Positions 8,177-18,981 of a DNA stretch of 64,000 bases are shown here, one piece after another. Below the pieces are notes generated by a model. The model saw nothing but the letters and a program-made list of their open reading frames with translations. It was not told the DNA's origin and searched no databases. The stretch is from Reichenbachiella carrageenanivorans (GTDB taxonomy: Bacteria > Bacteroidota > Bacteroidia > Cytophagales > Cyclobacteriaceae), in contig NZ_CP106735.1 in the NCBI RefSeq assembly GCF_025639805.1, forward strand, positions 1,056,001 through 1,120,000. Direction: 5' to 3'. The translations under genes were made by a program, and so were the position numbers. Position 1 is the first letter of the stretch; the number at the start of each line of letters is the position of its first letter.

Positions 8177-9850
8177 ATGAATAAAAACATACTCCTGATC
8201 GGGCTCTTATTTGCAGCCTCGTGGGTCTCTGCCCAAAGCATATATGCACCACTCAATGCCGACTATTATCATTTGATAGATCGCGCTGATGTGCTCAACA
8301 AATCTTTTAGCGAAAGCCTACACACCAGTTTCAAACCTTACCGTGCCACAGATGTGGTGGCCACGATAGATTCCGCTAAAGATCTCACATCTACTCAGGA
8401 CATGTTTAATGCAACATATATCAAAACAGACCATTGGGAATATTGGGAAGAGGATTCCGTTTTGAGTAAAAAACCCTTTCTAAAAAAAATCTACCGTACC
8501 AAAGCCGACTTTTTGCACGTCAACACCGAAGATTTTACACTTAGGGTCAACCCCATTCTGTATCTGAGTGCTGGCCGAGATAGCAACAGTGGATCTAGTC
8601 CATTTATCAATACCAGAGGCGCGCAGATCCGAGGATCGATAGACGGTAAGATCGGCTTTTATTCTTCGATAGAAGAGTCTCAAGCTATCTTTCCAAAATA
8701 TGTACAAGATTACACCTCTGACCGAGGAGTCGTGCCTAATGAGGCCTTTTGGAAAAAATACGGAGACTATGGGGTAGATTTTTTTACTGCCCGTGGCTAT
8801 TTCACATTCAATGCCAGCAAGCACATCGGCTTACAGTTTGGTTATGACAAAAATTTTGTGGGTAACGGCTATCGCTCCTTGCTCTTGTCTGACTTTAGTG
8901 CACCAAGCACTTTTCTAAAAATTCAGACGAAAATCTGGCGTATCCAGTACACCAATTTATATACTGAGCTAGTAGCCGACGCCCCATACACGTCATTCGG
9001 ATCGAATGGCACAGATCAGTTTCCCAAAAAATTCTTGACCTCCCACCACCTAAGTATCAACATTACAGACAATTTCAACGTGGGCATATTCGAGGCCATC
9101 ATCTTCAACCGTGGCGATAGCACAGGGTCAGCTTTTGAGTGGAATTATCTAAACCCTATCATATTCTACCGATCTATCGAGCAATATACTGGTAGCCCCG
9201 ACAATGCTTTATTTGGGATAGACTGGAAATGGAACATCACGAAAGGCGTTCAGTTTTATGGCCAAGGTCTTCTCGACGAAATGGTGATCAGCGAACTCAA
9301 AGCTGGTAATGGCTGGTGGGGCAATAAATACTCGATACAACTAGGCAGCAAGTACTACAATGCTTTTGGAGTACAAAACTTAGATTTACAGGCCGAGTAC
9401 AACCTGTCTCGACCGTTTACCTATGCACACGAGTCCATATTTACCAACTATGCTCACTACCGTATGCCACTGGCTCACCCGCTTGGTGCCAATTTCAAAG
9501 AAGCTATCTTTATTGCTAGGTATCAGCCCTTGCGTCAATTATCCCTTTCGGGAAAATTTATCCTAAGCCAATATGGCACAGACCCTATCAACGAAAACTA
9601 CGGTGGAGATGTACTGAAAGACTATACTACCAGATCTCAGGAGTATGGAAATGAGATAGGCCAGGGTGTATCGAATGATCAACTTTTCATTGACCTAACT
9701 GCCAGTTATATGCTGAAGCATAATTTGTTTGTTGATTTGAAGCATGTGTATCGAGATAGAGCTAGTGCTGATCCGATAGTAAGCTCTACTACAAATTTTA
9801 CTTCTATTGCCATCCGGCTCAATGTAGCAGCTAGAGATCATAGTTTCTAA
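8177..9850 (+). CDS. Outer-membrane beta-barrel protein, Wzi/RemB-like
   Basis: The 557-residue protein has a Sec signal peptide (NKNILLIGLLFAASWVSAQ) and then many alternating aromatic/polar strands, as in an outer-membrane barrel. Segments such as APLNADYYHLIDR near the N-terminus and SAFEWNYLNPIIFYR and GNGWWGNKYSIQLG in the middle recall Wzi-family capsule-attachment proteins. They also recall the gliding-associated RemB proteins of Bacteroidota. That assignment is by recollection of pattern and moderate only. I start at ATG 8177 rather than the TTG at 8159 because the signal peptide begins there. Confidence 0.65.
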   Translation: MNKNILLIGLLFAASWVSAQSIYAPLNADYYHLIDRADVLNKSFSESLHTSFKPYRATDVVATIDSAKDLTSTQDMFNATYIKTDHWEYWEEDSVLSKKPFLKKIYRTKADFLHVNTEDFTLRVNPILYLSAGRDSNSGSSPFINTRGAQIRGSIDGKIGFYSSIEESQAIFPKYVQDYTSDRGVVPNEAFWKKYGDYGVDFFTARGYFTFNASKHIGLQFGYDKNFVGNGYRSLLLSDFSAPSTFLKIQTKIWRIQYTNLYTELVADAPYTSFGSNGTDQFPKKFLTSHHLSINITDNFNVGIFEAIIFNRGDSTGSAFEWNYLNPIIFYRSIEQYTGSPDNALFGIDWKWNITKGVQFYGQGLLDEMVISELKAGNGWWGNKYSIQLGSKYYNAFGVQNLDLQAEYNLSRPFTYAHESIFTNYAHYRMPLAHPLGANFKEAIFIARYQPLRQLSLSGKFILSQYGTDPINENYGGDVLKDYTTRSQEYGNEIGQGVSNDQLFIDLTASYMLKHNLFVDLKHVYRDRASADPIVSSTTNFTSIAIRLNVAARDHSF

Positions 9851-10024
9851 TATTGGCATCAGCTAAGATTTCTTACGAAAAAAGGAATCATTAAATCCCA
9901 TGTTGGGAATAATCTTCTACAATTTTTGGGGTTCAAGAGATAAAACACTTTCAAATTCGCTAGAATCAAGTGGCGTGAAATTGGCTTCATTTTTCCATAG
10001 TAGCCATTATAAAACCATATACTT

Positions 10025-11107
10025 ATGAAGAAAAGTATTTTACTCATATTAGGCTTGTTGACTACTATACTTATTGGTGCAAGGCTTTATTTACCTACAT
10101 TCCTTACTCGCTACGTCACACAAGTCGTTCAAGGTATCCCTGGCTATACTGGTGGTGTCGAAAACATAGATGTCCATTTGGTACGAGGAGCTTATTCTAT
10201 TCATGGATTGCATATTGATAAAGAAGAAAGAGGAGTTGTCCAACATTTTTTTGAAAGTAAGCGCACAGATGTTTCCATCCAATGGAAAGCACTATTCGAT
10301 GGAGCTATTGTGGGTGAAATAGCATTTGATCAACCCAAGCTCAATATAGTAGCCAAGCAAGAAAAAGAAAGTGACACCCCATCCATGACCCCCGACTGGA
10401 CCAAACCCATCAAAGAACTAATCCCTTTACAAATCAACCAACTCCGTGTACACCAAGGACAAATCCACTACCTTGATCATTACAGTTCACCCAAGGTTGA
10501 CATTTATCTAAATCAATTAGATCTTCATGCCTCGAACCTAAGCAATGCTACTGATCAGGCCAACAAATTGCCTGCGCACGTAACTGCTCAAGCCACTTCT
10601 ATAGGGGGTGGTAGACTAGATATGAGTATGGATATCAATGTGCTGAAGGAGGTGCCTGATTTTGACATGGATCTGATATTCGAAGAGATATCTATGCCTG
10701 CATTGAATGATTTTATCAAAGCCTATTCTAAAATAGATGTTGAAGAAGGCCTTTTTAGCCTATACATGGAAGTATCTGCCTTAGATGGCACACTCAATGG
10801 ATACCTTAAACCAGTAATTGAAGATCTCAAAATCGTGAAATGGAAAGCGGACAAAGACGAGCCACTTAAGCTCATTTGGGAATTGATTGCAAGCGGGATT
10901 GTAGAAATATTCGAAAATCAGCCCAATAATCGAACAGCCACAAAAATCCCTATTACTGGGAAGCTCAACAAGGCAAAAGCCAAATATTGGCTCGCTATGG
11001 TAAATGTTCTAAAAAATGCATTCATAGAAGCAATAGAAAAAAAGACAGACCAAAGCATCAAAATCAAAACCCAGCCCAATAAAAAAGTGCGTTTATCTTC
11101 CTCCTAG
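10025..11107 (+). CDS. DUF748/AsmA-like membrane-associated protein
   Basis: The 360-residue protein starts with one membrane helix (about residues 4-22). It continues as a mostly beta domain with repeats like IEFDQPKLNIV, LQINQLRVHQGQIHYLD and VDIYLNQLDLHASNL. These are typical of DUF748/AsmA-like bridge proteins, which face the periplasm and are linked to outer-membrane lipid homeostasis. It is short for the family and lacks the usual OmpA-like end. Its 3' end overlaps the stem of a terminator serving the convergent gene. Confidence 0.7.
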   Translation: MKKSILLILGLLTTILIGARLYLPTFLTRYVTQVVQGIPGYTGGVENIDVHLVRGAYSIHGLHIDKEERGVVQHFFESKRTDVSIQWKALFDGAIVGEIAFDQPKLNIVAKQEKESDTPSMTPDWTKPIKELIPLQINQLRVHQGQIHYLDHYSSPKVDIYLNQLDLHASNLSNATDQANKLPAHVTAQATSIGGGRLDMSMDINVLKEVPDFDMDLIFEEISMPALNDFIKAYSKIDVEEGLFSLYMEVSALDGTLNGYLKPVIEDLKIVKWKADKDEPLKLIWELIASGIVEIFENQPNNRTATKIPITGKLNKAKAKYWLAMVNVLKNAFIEAIEKKTDQSIKIKTQPNKKVRLSSS

Positions 11108-11120
11108 AAAACAAACGCAC
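11081..11120 (-). terminator. Terminator of the helical-repeat gene, overlapping the end of the DUF748 gene
   Basis: The 8-bp stem GTGCGTTT/AAACGCAC (11087-11094 and 11113-11120), read leftwards, is followed by TTTTTT (11081-11086). It lies partly inside the last codons of the convergent gene. Confidence 0.6.
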
Positions 11121-11141
11121 TTCTTTCATCCCATTAAATAC

Positions 11142-12686
11142 TTACTGCTTGCTCTCTGCCAATTCCTTTACCACTTCATGGAAAGGCTTACCTGTAATTT
11201 TGCTTTCTAGCCAACTCATAATATCAAAATATAGTAATGGCTTAGATTCAAATTTATCTTCCAAAAGCCCTTGCAAACTTGTTCTCAGTGTAATCAACTC
11301 TCCTTTCAAATCCAGCGGCATAATATCCTCCGTCTTCTTTAGAAACTGTAAGATGATATGGTGAAATTGTCCCAAAATGTTTCGTTGACGCAAATACACA
11401 AACGCTCGATTTCTCATCGTTTTCAAATGATCCAAATCGCGCATGTCATACAGCACAATCAGATACAAGATGTATGCAAAACTCTTCAAGTCCTCACGCA
11501 ACTGATCGTTTTTGTTGTCGATCACACGATCAAGGTACTCCAAACTCTTTTCGTACTTACCCAACCCAAAATACAAAATAGCAGACTTGTAAAATACCAC
11601 CAGCTGGTTGTTGCTATCGATGTACTCGATGGACTCTTCCAGTTTGGCAAGGTATCGCTCCAGCCTCGGCCCATATTGCTTAAAGTCTCCCTCCAAAAAA
11701 CACTTGTTGAGCGTCTGAATAGTCAGACAACGTACCAAGAGCTGTTTGCTGTCACTATCGATCGCTTTCGCATACAGTTTTTCAAATTCGAGCAGTTCTT
11801 CGTAGTAAATAGAAAACCTATCCACATCATTAATTCTAAAGAGCGACTGTAGTAGTCGGTTGAGTCCTCTCAAAAACTCAGCATGACGCAAATGCGTCAA
11901 ATTATTTTCTTTGAATATACTTACCCAAATTTCTGTGTACTTCACACAAGACGTAAAGTCCTGCGTAATGTAAGAAAACCAATAGTACGCACGGCACATA
12001 TTGTACTGCTCACTAAAAGACAGATGTGTCTTGTCGTGCTCAGGCAAATTGGCATAAAAGATCTTGTTGATTTTTTCCAACTCATCCTCGTTTCGAGCCA
12101 TACCACTTCTTAGAAAGTGGGCTTTCATCCGAAGAGCCAGAGAAAAGAATGCCTGCGCCACATTGATTTTTCGCAAAAGACTTTTAGTGTCTTTATCCAG
12201 TTTCAAACAGGTCGTTTGATCCAATGATAGCATTTGTTGATTCTCAATATTTTTTTCATAATTGAGCAAGGCCAATTTAAAGATGTTCTTTTTATAGTTA
12301 TTGGCAATCACCTTGGTTTTAGTGAGCATTTTCATACTCTGCTCGTACAGCCCTTTCTTAAACAGAAGACGGACATAATCGAGATTTTCGCGAAGTGAGA
12401 TGTCTACATCCGTTTTGATCTGACTCTGTCGAAGCACCATTAGCACTTGTTTGAAGAGGTGAGCTTTCATATTTGCCAGTTGAGCACTTTTCAACCCTGG
12501 GATCTTTTTAAAGATTTGCTCCTCATTATATACCTCCATAGCCTCGAGTACATCGAAGAGCTGGACGAATTTGGCTTCTGTAGGGTCACTGACCTTGCCG
12601 GCGTATAATTTGAAACTTCGCTTCTCAGACTTGGTTAAAGCATGAATCAACTGAAAAAGTGGCTGTGCATTTGAAGTTTTGGCCAT
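11142..12686 (-). CDS. Conserved helical (TPR-like) protein of unknown function
   Basis: I do not recognise a named family beyond resemblance to large helical proteins of Cytophagales. The 514 residues are rich in Leu, Lys, Glu and Tyr and predict as consecutive helical pairs, for example KSAILYFGLGKYEKSLEYLDRV near residue 355, which looks like a tetratricopeptide unit. No signal peptide or membrane segment is seen, so it is probably cytoplasmic. The N-terminus contains LTKSEKRSFKLYAGK. It is divergent from gltB with 208 bp between starts. Confidence 0.7.
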   Translation of the reverse strand: MAKTSNAQPLFQLIHALTKSEKRSFKLYAGKVSDPTEAKFVQLFDVLEAMEVYNEEQIFKKIPGLKSAQLANMKAHLFKQVLMVLRQSQIKTDVDISLRENLDYVRLLFKKGLYEQSMKMLTKTKVIANNYKKNIFKLALLNYEKNIENQQMLSLDQTTCLKLDKDTKSLLRKINVAQAFFSLALRMKAHFLRSGMARNEDELEKINKIFYANLPEHDKTHLSFSEQYNMCRAYYWFSYITQDFTSCVKYTEIWVSIFKENNLTHLRHAEFLRGLNRLLQSLFRINDVDRFSIYYEELLEFEKLYAKAIDSDSKQLLVRCLTIQTLNKCFLEGDFKQYGPRLERYLAKLEESIEYIDSNNQLVVFYKSAILYFGLGKYEKSLEYLDRVIDNKNDQLREDLKSFAYILYLIVLYDMRDLDHLKTMRNRAFVYLRQRNILGQFHHIILQFLKKTEDIMPLDLKGELITLRTSLQGLLEDKFESKPLLYFDIMSWLESKITGKPFHEVVKELAESKQ

Positions 12687-12894
12687 TGTATTTTCTAATT
12701 GTATAAATATTTGATAATCAATTCATTAATCATAATTGGGTACATGTTGAACTTCATATCATTTCTTGAATCTTATGTTTTGCAATATATAAAAAATATA
12801 CTTTTACTCCTCAAAATTGGAGAACCTCTTAGTTTGCAACCCAAGCAACAATACCCCAAAATGAAAGAGGTTGTCCATGTAAGCATTTGATTAT

Positions 12895-15800
12895 ATGGAA
12901 AATTACGAGAAAACAACGGGATTATACTCCCCGGAATTTGAAAGAGATTCGTGCGGGATTGGCTTCATAGCTCAAATCAAAAATGTACCCTCTCATCAAA
13001 TCGTGCAGGACGGCCTGACAATGCTTCAGAAAATGGAGCACAGAGGAGGAGTGGCCGCCGATGGGGAAACTGGCGACGGAGCAGGTGTATTAACCCAATT
13101 GCCATACGACTTCTTCAAAGAAGTAGCAACAGAAAACAACATTACATTGCCTCCTAAAAGCCAATATGGAGTTGGCGTTTTGTTTGTCCCAAAAGGACAC
13201 GACAAAAAAGGCATCTTAGACATAGTAGAGTCAGCACTAGAAACGCTACAATTCGACAATATCTGGCTGAGAAGAGTGCCTGTAGATTCTAAGAAAATCG
13301 GAAAAATAGCTAAGCAATCTGAGCCCTCTATCTATCACCTATTTGTAAAGAAAGGGCAGTACGAAGGCAAAGAGCTCAACAGAAAATTATACGTACTCAG
13401 AAAGCATATCGAACATCAAGTAAGAGAAACTTACCCAGTGTCTGATTTTTACATTGCTTCTTTCTCTTGCTCTACCATTACCTATAAAGGTGAGTTGAGA
13501 ACTTGGCAAGTAAACCAGTACTACACCGATCTGAACGACGAAAGGTACACCTCAGCTACAGCGATGGTTCACTCTCGTTTTTCTACCAATACCTTCCCTG
13601 AATGGAGATTGGCTCAGCCTTTCCGTTTCCTTGCTCACAATGGTGAGATCAATACCATTAAAGGAAACATCAACAAAATGGTATCGAGAGAGGCATTATT
13701 GACTTCTACAGATTTCACCGAAGAAGAAATCGCAGTACTGACTCCTATTTGTAATTCACAATTTTCAGATTCAGCGAATTTAGATGGCATCTTGGAGCTA
13801 CTTATCATGGGAGGCAGAAGCCTTCAGCACACCATGGCAATGCTCGTGCCAGAAGCCTGGCAAGAAGAAACTGAAATCAGCCCTGAAAAAAGAGCTTTCT
13901 ACGAGTTTCATTCTACCATTTTCGAGCCTTGGGACGGACCCGCTTCGTTGGTTTATACGGATGGATACACCATTGGAGCCAGCCTAGATAGAAACGGACT
14001 GAGACCTTCGAGGATCATCGCCACAAAAGATGATCGTTTGGTATTGAGTTCTGAAGTAGGTGCGGTGTATATCGAGCCAGAGCTAATAAAGAAAAATGAA
14101 AGATTAGGCCCAGGTCAGATGATCATGGTAGACCTAACTACGGGTACTATCTCATACGATCAAGAAATAAAGGACAAATTAGCTAAAGATCAGCCCTATC
14201 AAGAATGGGTGGAAAAAAACCTCATTCACTTAGTTGATTTCATCAAAGAAAAACCATTAGAGCAAAGCATCCAAGCAGATGATTTGCTACAAAAGCAAAT
14301 TGCCAACGGGTTCACCCAAGAGGACATTAAATTTATCTTGGAGCCAATGATCAAGAACGGTACCGAACCGTTAGGCTCTATGGGTAATGACACCGCACTT
14401 GCTGTATTCAGAGAAACACCAACACACCTATCACAATATGTAAAGCAAATCTTTGCTCAGGTAAGTAACCCTCCTATTGACCCAATCAGAGAAAGATCAG
14501 TGATGTCACTGATCAATTACCTAGGCAATAGTGAAAACATATTGGAGCACAAAGCGGCTCATGCACTGAAAATAAGAATCGAAAATCCATTGTTGTCTGC
14601 ACACGAATTCGACTTTGTCAAAAACGTGAAATTCAATGGATTTACTTCTGAAGTGCTCGACGCTACATACGATCCTAAAACAATCCACCTTCAGGAAGCC
14701 TTGAAGCAATTTTCTAAGAAAGCAGCCAAGGCAGTAGAAGCAGGTGTCAATATTTTGATCTTGTCGAACCGAGAAGTGACTAAAGATCGTGTCCGTATCC
14801 CAAGTTTGTTGGCCACTGGCGCTGTACACCAGCACTTACTAAAGAAAAAACTAAGAGCTAAGACTAGCTTGGTTATCGAAGGTGGAGACATTGTAGAAAC
14901 ACACCATATCGCTACACTCGTAGGTTTTGGTGCTACTGCTGTCTACCCTTATCTGACAGTAGAAACCATTCTACACCACGGTACTTCTTTGGAACAAGAC
15001 GGCAACCAGCTCTTCGAACAATACAGAAAATCGATTGGCTACGGATTAAGAAAGATTCTTTCTAAGATGGGTATTTCAACGATTCAGTCCTACGAATCGG
15101 CTCAAATATTCGAAATCATTGGTCTAGATCTAGAAGTGACAGATTTGTGCTTCAGAGGCACTCCTTCTAGAATTTCAGGCAAAGGATTTGAACAAATCGA
15201 AGAAGAAATTCTTGAAAACCACGCAGCAGCTTTCGTTCCGAAAAACGAAAAATCGGATCTTGAGACAGGCGGATTATACCAATGGAAAAGAGATGGTGTA
15301 CGTCACCTATTCACTCCTGAAGTTATCCATGCCTTACAGAAATCAACGAGAAGCGGCAACTACGAGCTCTTTAAAACTTACTCTAAGGCCATCAACGATC
15401 AATCAGAGAAAAACATCACTTTGAGAAGTATGTTTGATTTCAACTCCAAAGGCGCTATTCCTTTGGATGAGGTAGAACCTGTCACCGAAATCGTAAAAAG
15501 ATTTGCCACTGGAGCTATGTCTTTTGGATCTATTTCTGAAGAAGCACACACCACTATTGCCAAAGCGATGAACCTCATAGGAGGTAAATCTAACAGTGGA
15601 GAAGGTGGAGAAGATGCCATCAGATATACACCAAATCCAGATGGTACATTGTCTAGATCTGCCATCAAGCAAGTAGCTTCTGGTCGATTTGGTGTTACGG
15701 CTCACTATTTGGTAAATGCAGACGAAATTCAAATTAAAATTGCTCAAGGTGCTAAACCAGGGGAAGGTGGTCAATTGCCAGGTAAAAAGGTAGATGAGAC

Positions 15801-17382
15801 CATCGGAAGAATCAGACACTCCACTCCAGGCGTATCGCTTATCTCTCCTCCTCCTCACCACGACATTTACTCTATCGAGGATTTGGCACAATTGATCTAC
15901 GATCTCAAAAACACCAACGAAAAAGCTGATATCAATGTGAAGTTGGTAGCAGAAGCTGGTGTAGGTACAATCGCAGCAGGTGTAGCCAAAGCGAAAGCTG
16001 ACAATATATTGATAGCAGGACACGATGGAGGCACAGGAGCTTCTCCGATCAGTTCGGTACATCACGCAGGTATTCCTTGGGAAATCGGATTGGCAGAAAC
16101 GCACCAGACCCTAGAAAAAAACGACTTGCGTAAAAAAGTAAAACTTCAGGCTGACGGTCAATTACGTACAGGTCGAGACTTAGCCATTGCAGCAATACTT
16201 GGCGCAGAAGAATGGGGTGTTTCTACCGCTGTACTCGTAGTAGAAGGCTGTATCATGATGAGAAAGTGTCATTTAAACACATGTCCAGTAGGTGTAGCTA
16301 CTCAAAACCCTGAGTTAAGAAAACTATTCTCAGGCAAAGTAGAACATATCGTAAACTTCTTCCATTTCTTAGGAGAGGAGCTTCGCGAAATCATGGCCGA
16401 ATTAGGAGTGAAAACAGTAGCAGAACTAGTAGGTCGTACGGATTTGTTGAAATTCGATAGAAAGAAAGCTACTGCACACGCTGGAAACATAGATCTTGAA
16501 GCATTGCTTCAGAACCCGTTCAAACCAAAAGATCACCTGTCTTGCAAGCTTGAAAATCAAGATCATGAATTGACTAAAATACTGGATCGCACCTTAATCA
16601 AAGAAGCTCAACCAGCTTTGACTAAGAAAGAAAAAGTAAAAATAGACCTGCCTATCAATAGCCAAAACAGAACTACAGGAGCTATGCTTTCTGGAGAACT
16701 GGCTAAAACTCACGGACCAGAAGGACTAGAAAGAAACACCATCAAAGTGAAGTTCACTGGATCCGCTGGACAAAGTTTTGCAGCCTTCTTGGCCAACGGC
16801 ATCACTTTCACCCTAGAAGGAGAAGCCAATGATTATGTAGGCAAAGGCTTGTCAGGAGGAAAAGTAGTATGCTATCCACACAAAGCTTCGGACATCGTGG
16901 CTGAAGACAATATCCTTGTCGGAAACGTTTGCCTCTATGGCGCCACCTCTGGTGAGCTATATGTAAATGGCAAAGCAGGTGAACGATTTGCAGTGAGAAA
17001 CTCAGGTGCACAAGCCGTCACTGAAGGTCTTGGAGATCACGGATGTGAATACATGACTGGCGGACGAGTAATCGTACTCGGCGAAACTGGCAAAAACTTC
17101 GCAGCAGGAATGAGCGGTGGTATCGCTTACATCTATGTAGACAACTTCGACTTTGCGTCGAAATGCAACATGGAACTAGTAGAACTAGAGTCGCCAAACG
17201 AAGAAGATTTTGATTACCTATTCAATCAAATCAACAAGCACTCGAGATACACGCAGAGCAACAAGGCATTAAACATCCTCGAACAGTGGGAAAATGCCAA
17301 AAACAAGTTTGTGAAGGTGATACCTACTGAATACAAGCAAATATTGGAAAAGCAAAAATTAGAAAAAGAAAAGATCGCTTAA
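12895..17382 (+). CDS. gltB: Glutamate synthase, large subunit
   Basis: GltB transfers the amide of glutamine to 2-oxoglutarate, giving two glutamates. The 1495-residue protein begins with a 19-residue propeptide. The next residue, Cys20 (DSCGIGF), would become the N-terminal nucleophile of the glutaminase domain. The central and FMN domains follow, with GHDGGTGASP, then the [3Fe-4S] cysteines in CIMMRKCHLNTCPVG, and the C-terminal GXGXG beta-helix. Length is normal. gltD starts 1 bp after its stop, so the two subunits are cotranscribed. Together with glutamine synthetase this is the ammonia-assimilation route. Confidence 0.98.
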   Translation: MENYEKTTGLYSPEFERDSCGIGFIAQIKNVPSHQIVQDGLTMLQKMEHRGGVAADGETGDGAGVLTQLPYDFFKEVATENNITLPPKSQYGVGVLFVPKGHDKKGILDIVESALETLQFDNIWLRRVPVDSKKIGKIAKQSEPSIYHLFVKKGQYEGKELNRKLYVLRKHIEHQVRETYPVSDFYIASFSCSTITYKGELRTWQVNQYYTDLNDERYTSATAMVHSRFSTNTFPEWRLAQPFRFLAHNGEINTIKGNINKMVSREALLTSTDFTEEEIAVLTPICNSQFSDSANLDGILELLIMGGRSLQHTMAMLVPEAWQEETEISPEKRAFYEFHSTIFEPWDGPASLVYTDGYTIGASLDRNGLRPSRIIATKDDRLVLSSEVGAVYIEPELIKKNERLGPGQMIMVDLTTGTISYDQEIKDKLAKDQPYQEWVEKNLIHLVDFIKEKPLEQSIQADDLLQKQIANGFTQEDIKFILEPMIKNGTEPLGSMGNDTALAVFRETPTHLSQYVKQIFAQVSNPPIDPIRERSVMSLINYLGNSENILEHKAAHALKIRIENPLLSAHEFDFVKNVKFNGFTSEVLDATYDPKTIHLQEALKQFSKKAAKAVEAGVNILILSNREVTKDRVRIPSLLATGAVHQHLLKKKLRAKTSLVIEGGDIVETHHIATLVGFGATAVYPYLTVETILHHGTSLEQDGNQLFEQYRKSIGYGLRKILSKMGISTIQSYESAQIFEIIGLDLEVTDLCFRGTPSRISGKGFEQIEEEILENHAAAFVPKNEKSDLETGGLYQWKRDGVRHLFTPEVIHALQKSTRSGNYELFKTYSKAINDQSEKNITLRSMFDFNSKGAIPLDEVEPVTEIVKRFATGAMSFGSISEEAHTTIAKAMNLIGGKSNSGEGGEDAIRYTPNPDGTLSRSAIKQVASGRFGVTAHYLVNADEIQIKIAQGAKPGEGGQLPGKKVDETIGRIRHSTPGVSLISPPPHHDIYSIEDLAQLIYDLKNTNEKADINVKLVAEAGVGTIAAGVAKAKADNILIAGHDGGTGASPISSVHHAGIPWEIGLAETHQTLEKNDLRKKVKLQADGQLRTGRDLAIAAILGAEEWGVSTAVLVVEGCIMMRKCHLNTCPVGVATQNPELRKLFSGKVEHIVNFFHFLGEELREIMAELGVKTVAELVGRTDLLKFDRKKATAHAGNIDLEALLQNPFKPKDHLSCKLENQDHELTKILDRTLIKEAQPALTKKEKVKIDLPINSQNRTTGAMLSGELAKTHGPEGLERNTIKVKFTGSAGQSFAAFLANGITFTLEGEANDYVGKGLSGGKVVCYPHKASDIVAEDNILVGNVCLYGATSGELYVNGKAGERFAVRNSGAQAVTEGLGDHGCEYMTGGRVIVLGETGKNFAAGMSGGIAYIYVDNFDFASKCNMELVELESPNEEDFDYLFNQINKHSRYTQSNKALNILEQWENAKNKFVKVIPTEYKQILEKQKLEKEKIA

Positions 17383-17383
17383 T

Positions 17384-18799
17384 ATGGGACAGGTAGATGG
17401 ATTTTTGACTTATAAAAGACACAGCCTCGCATACGAGGAAGTGGACGAAAGAACGAAGCATTACAAGGAATTTGTAAAGCCTGTTTCAGAAAAAGAAACC
17501 AATGAGCAAGCAGCTCGATGTATGGATTGTGGAATTCCGTTTTGCCATAGCGGTTGCCCGCTAGGCAATAAAATTCCTGATTTCAACGATGCCGTATATA
17601 GAAACGAATTCAAAGAAGCATGGGACATACTAAAAAGCACCAACAACTTCCCTGAATTTACAGGCCGAATTTGCCCTGCACCATGCGAAGGCTCTTGTGT
17701 ACTCGGCATACACAACGACCCTGTGAGCATAGAGCATATCGAGAAGACCATAGCCGAGGAGGCTTTTGCGCAAGGTTGGGAAACCTCTCACAATGTAATG
17801 ATCAAGTCAGGCAAGTCTGTAGCTGTAATCGGCTCAGGACCTGCAGGGCTGGCAGCAGCTGATCAGCTCTGCAAACAAGGACATGACGTTACGGTATTCG
17901 AAAGAGATACACAGCCAGGAGGCTTGTTGAGATTCGGCATTCCTGATTTCAAATTAGAAAAAACGGTAGTCGAAAGACGAGTAAATCTAATGAAAGAATC
18001 TGGCGTCAAATTCGAGTGCGGCGTAGAAATCGGCAAAGACATTACCGCCAAGGAAATCGAAACAAAATTTGATGCTATCGCGATCTGTACTGGTAGTACC
18101 ATTGCCCGTGATCTTCCTATTCCAGGTAGGGATCTCAACGGCATACACTTGGCCATGAAGTTTTTGAAAAATTCAAACAAGGTAGTATCTGGCGAAGACG
18201 CTGAAATCGTACCTGAGATGAATGCCAAAAACAAACATGTGATCGTAATCGGTGGAGGAGACACTGGCTCTGATTGCGTGGGCACTTCTATCCGTCAGGA
18301 TGCGGCTAGCGTGACTCAGATCGAACTACTCGACAGACCATCAGAATCTCGAACCGAAGACAACCCATGGCCAGAATGGCCAATGGTATTGAGAACTTCT
18401 ACTTCTCAAAAAGAAGGATGTGAAAGAAACTGGTCTGTGCTTACCAAAGAATTTGTAGGCAATGACAAAGGAGAAGTCACAGGCCTCAGAGTAGTAGACG
18501 TAGAGTGGGTAGACAAAGCCACTTTCAAGTTTGAAGAAATAGCTGGTACTGAAAGGGTATTGCCTTGCGAAAGAGCATTTTTGGCCATTGGTTTTATGCA
18601 TCCTCAAAAAGAAGGCTTGCTAGAACAATTGGGCATCGACACGGATCAACGTGGTAATATCAAAGACAGTATGTACCGTACAAATAAAGAAAATATATTT
18701 GCAGCTGGCGATTGTCGTAGAGGCCAGTCCCTAGTGGTGTGGGCCATCAGTGAAGGCCGCAAAGCAGCATATTCAGTCAACAAGTTCTTAACCACATAA
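17384..18799 (+). CDS. gltD: Glutamate synthase, small subunit
   Basis: GltD (471 residues) takes electrons from NAD(P)H and passes them through FAD and [4Fe-4S] clusters to GltB. The N-terminal cluster cysteines are visible as CMDCGIPFCHSGCPLG and CPAPCEGSC. The FAD site is AVIGSGPAGLAAADQL and the NAD(P)H site VIVIGGGDTGSDC. The C-terminal FAD contact is FAAGDCRRGQSLVV. It directly follows gltB and is followed by a clear terminator. Confidence 0.98.
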   Translation: MGQVDGFLTYKRHSLAYEEVDERTKHYKEFVKPVSEKETNEQAARCMDCGIPFCHSGCPLGNKIPDFNDAVYRNEFKEAWDILKSTNNFPEFTGRICPAPCEGSCVLGIHNDPVSIEHIEKTIAEEAFAQGWETSHNVMIKSGKSVAVIGSGPAGLAAADQLCKQGHDVTVFERDTQPGGLLRFGIPDFKLEKTVVERRVNLMKESGVKFECGVEIGKDITAKEIETKFDAIAICTGSTIARDLPIPGRDLNGIHLAMKFLKNSNKVVSGEDAEIVPEMNAKNKHVIVIGGGDTGSDCVGTSIRQDAASVTQIELLDRPSESRTEDNPWPEWPMVLRTSTSQKEGCERNWSVLTKEFVGNDKGEVTGLRVVDVEWVDKATFKFEEIAGTERVLPCERAFLAIGFMHPQKEGLLEQLGIDTDQRGNIKDSMYRTNKENIFAAGDCRRGQSLVVWAISEGRKAAYSVNKFLTT

Positions 18800-18887
18800 A
18801 AATGATAAACTTCAATAGAATGCTAAGTAGTTTTCTCATATAGGAGTTGGTAAGGGCTTCAATCTATCCGGAAGTCATTTGTTGGAT

Positions 18888-18931
18888 AAAACCTCGGTAC
18901 CTATTGGTTTGGTATCGAGGTTTTTGTTTTT
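18888..18931 (+). terminator. Rho-independent terminator of gltBD
   Basis: The stem AAAACCTCGGTACC pairs with GGTATCGAGGTTTT (one G-U pair, 9-nt loop), followed by TTTTTGTTTTT. It lies about 90 bp after gltD. Confidence 0.85.
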
Positions 18932-18981
18932 AGATTTATAAGTAGATTTGACACACCCCCTCACACAAAAGCAATTAACCC

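Noticed and set aside
15403..16104. 233-residue frame on the strand opposite gltB
   Set aside because: It lies entirely inside gltB, whose protein is fully conserved; the frame is Cys/Ser/Tyr rich as expected of a shadow.
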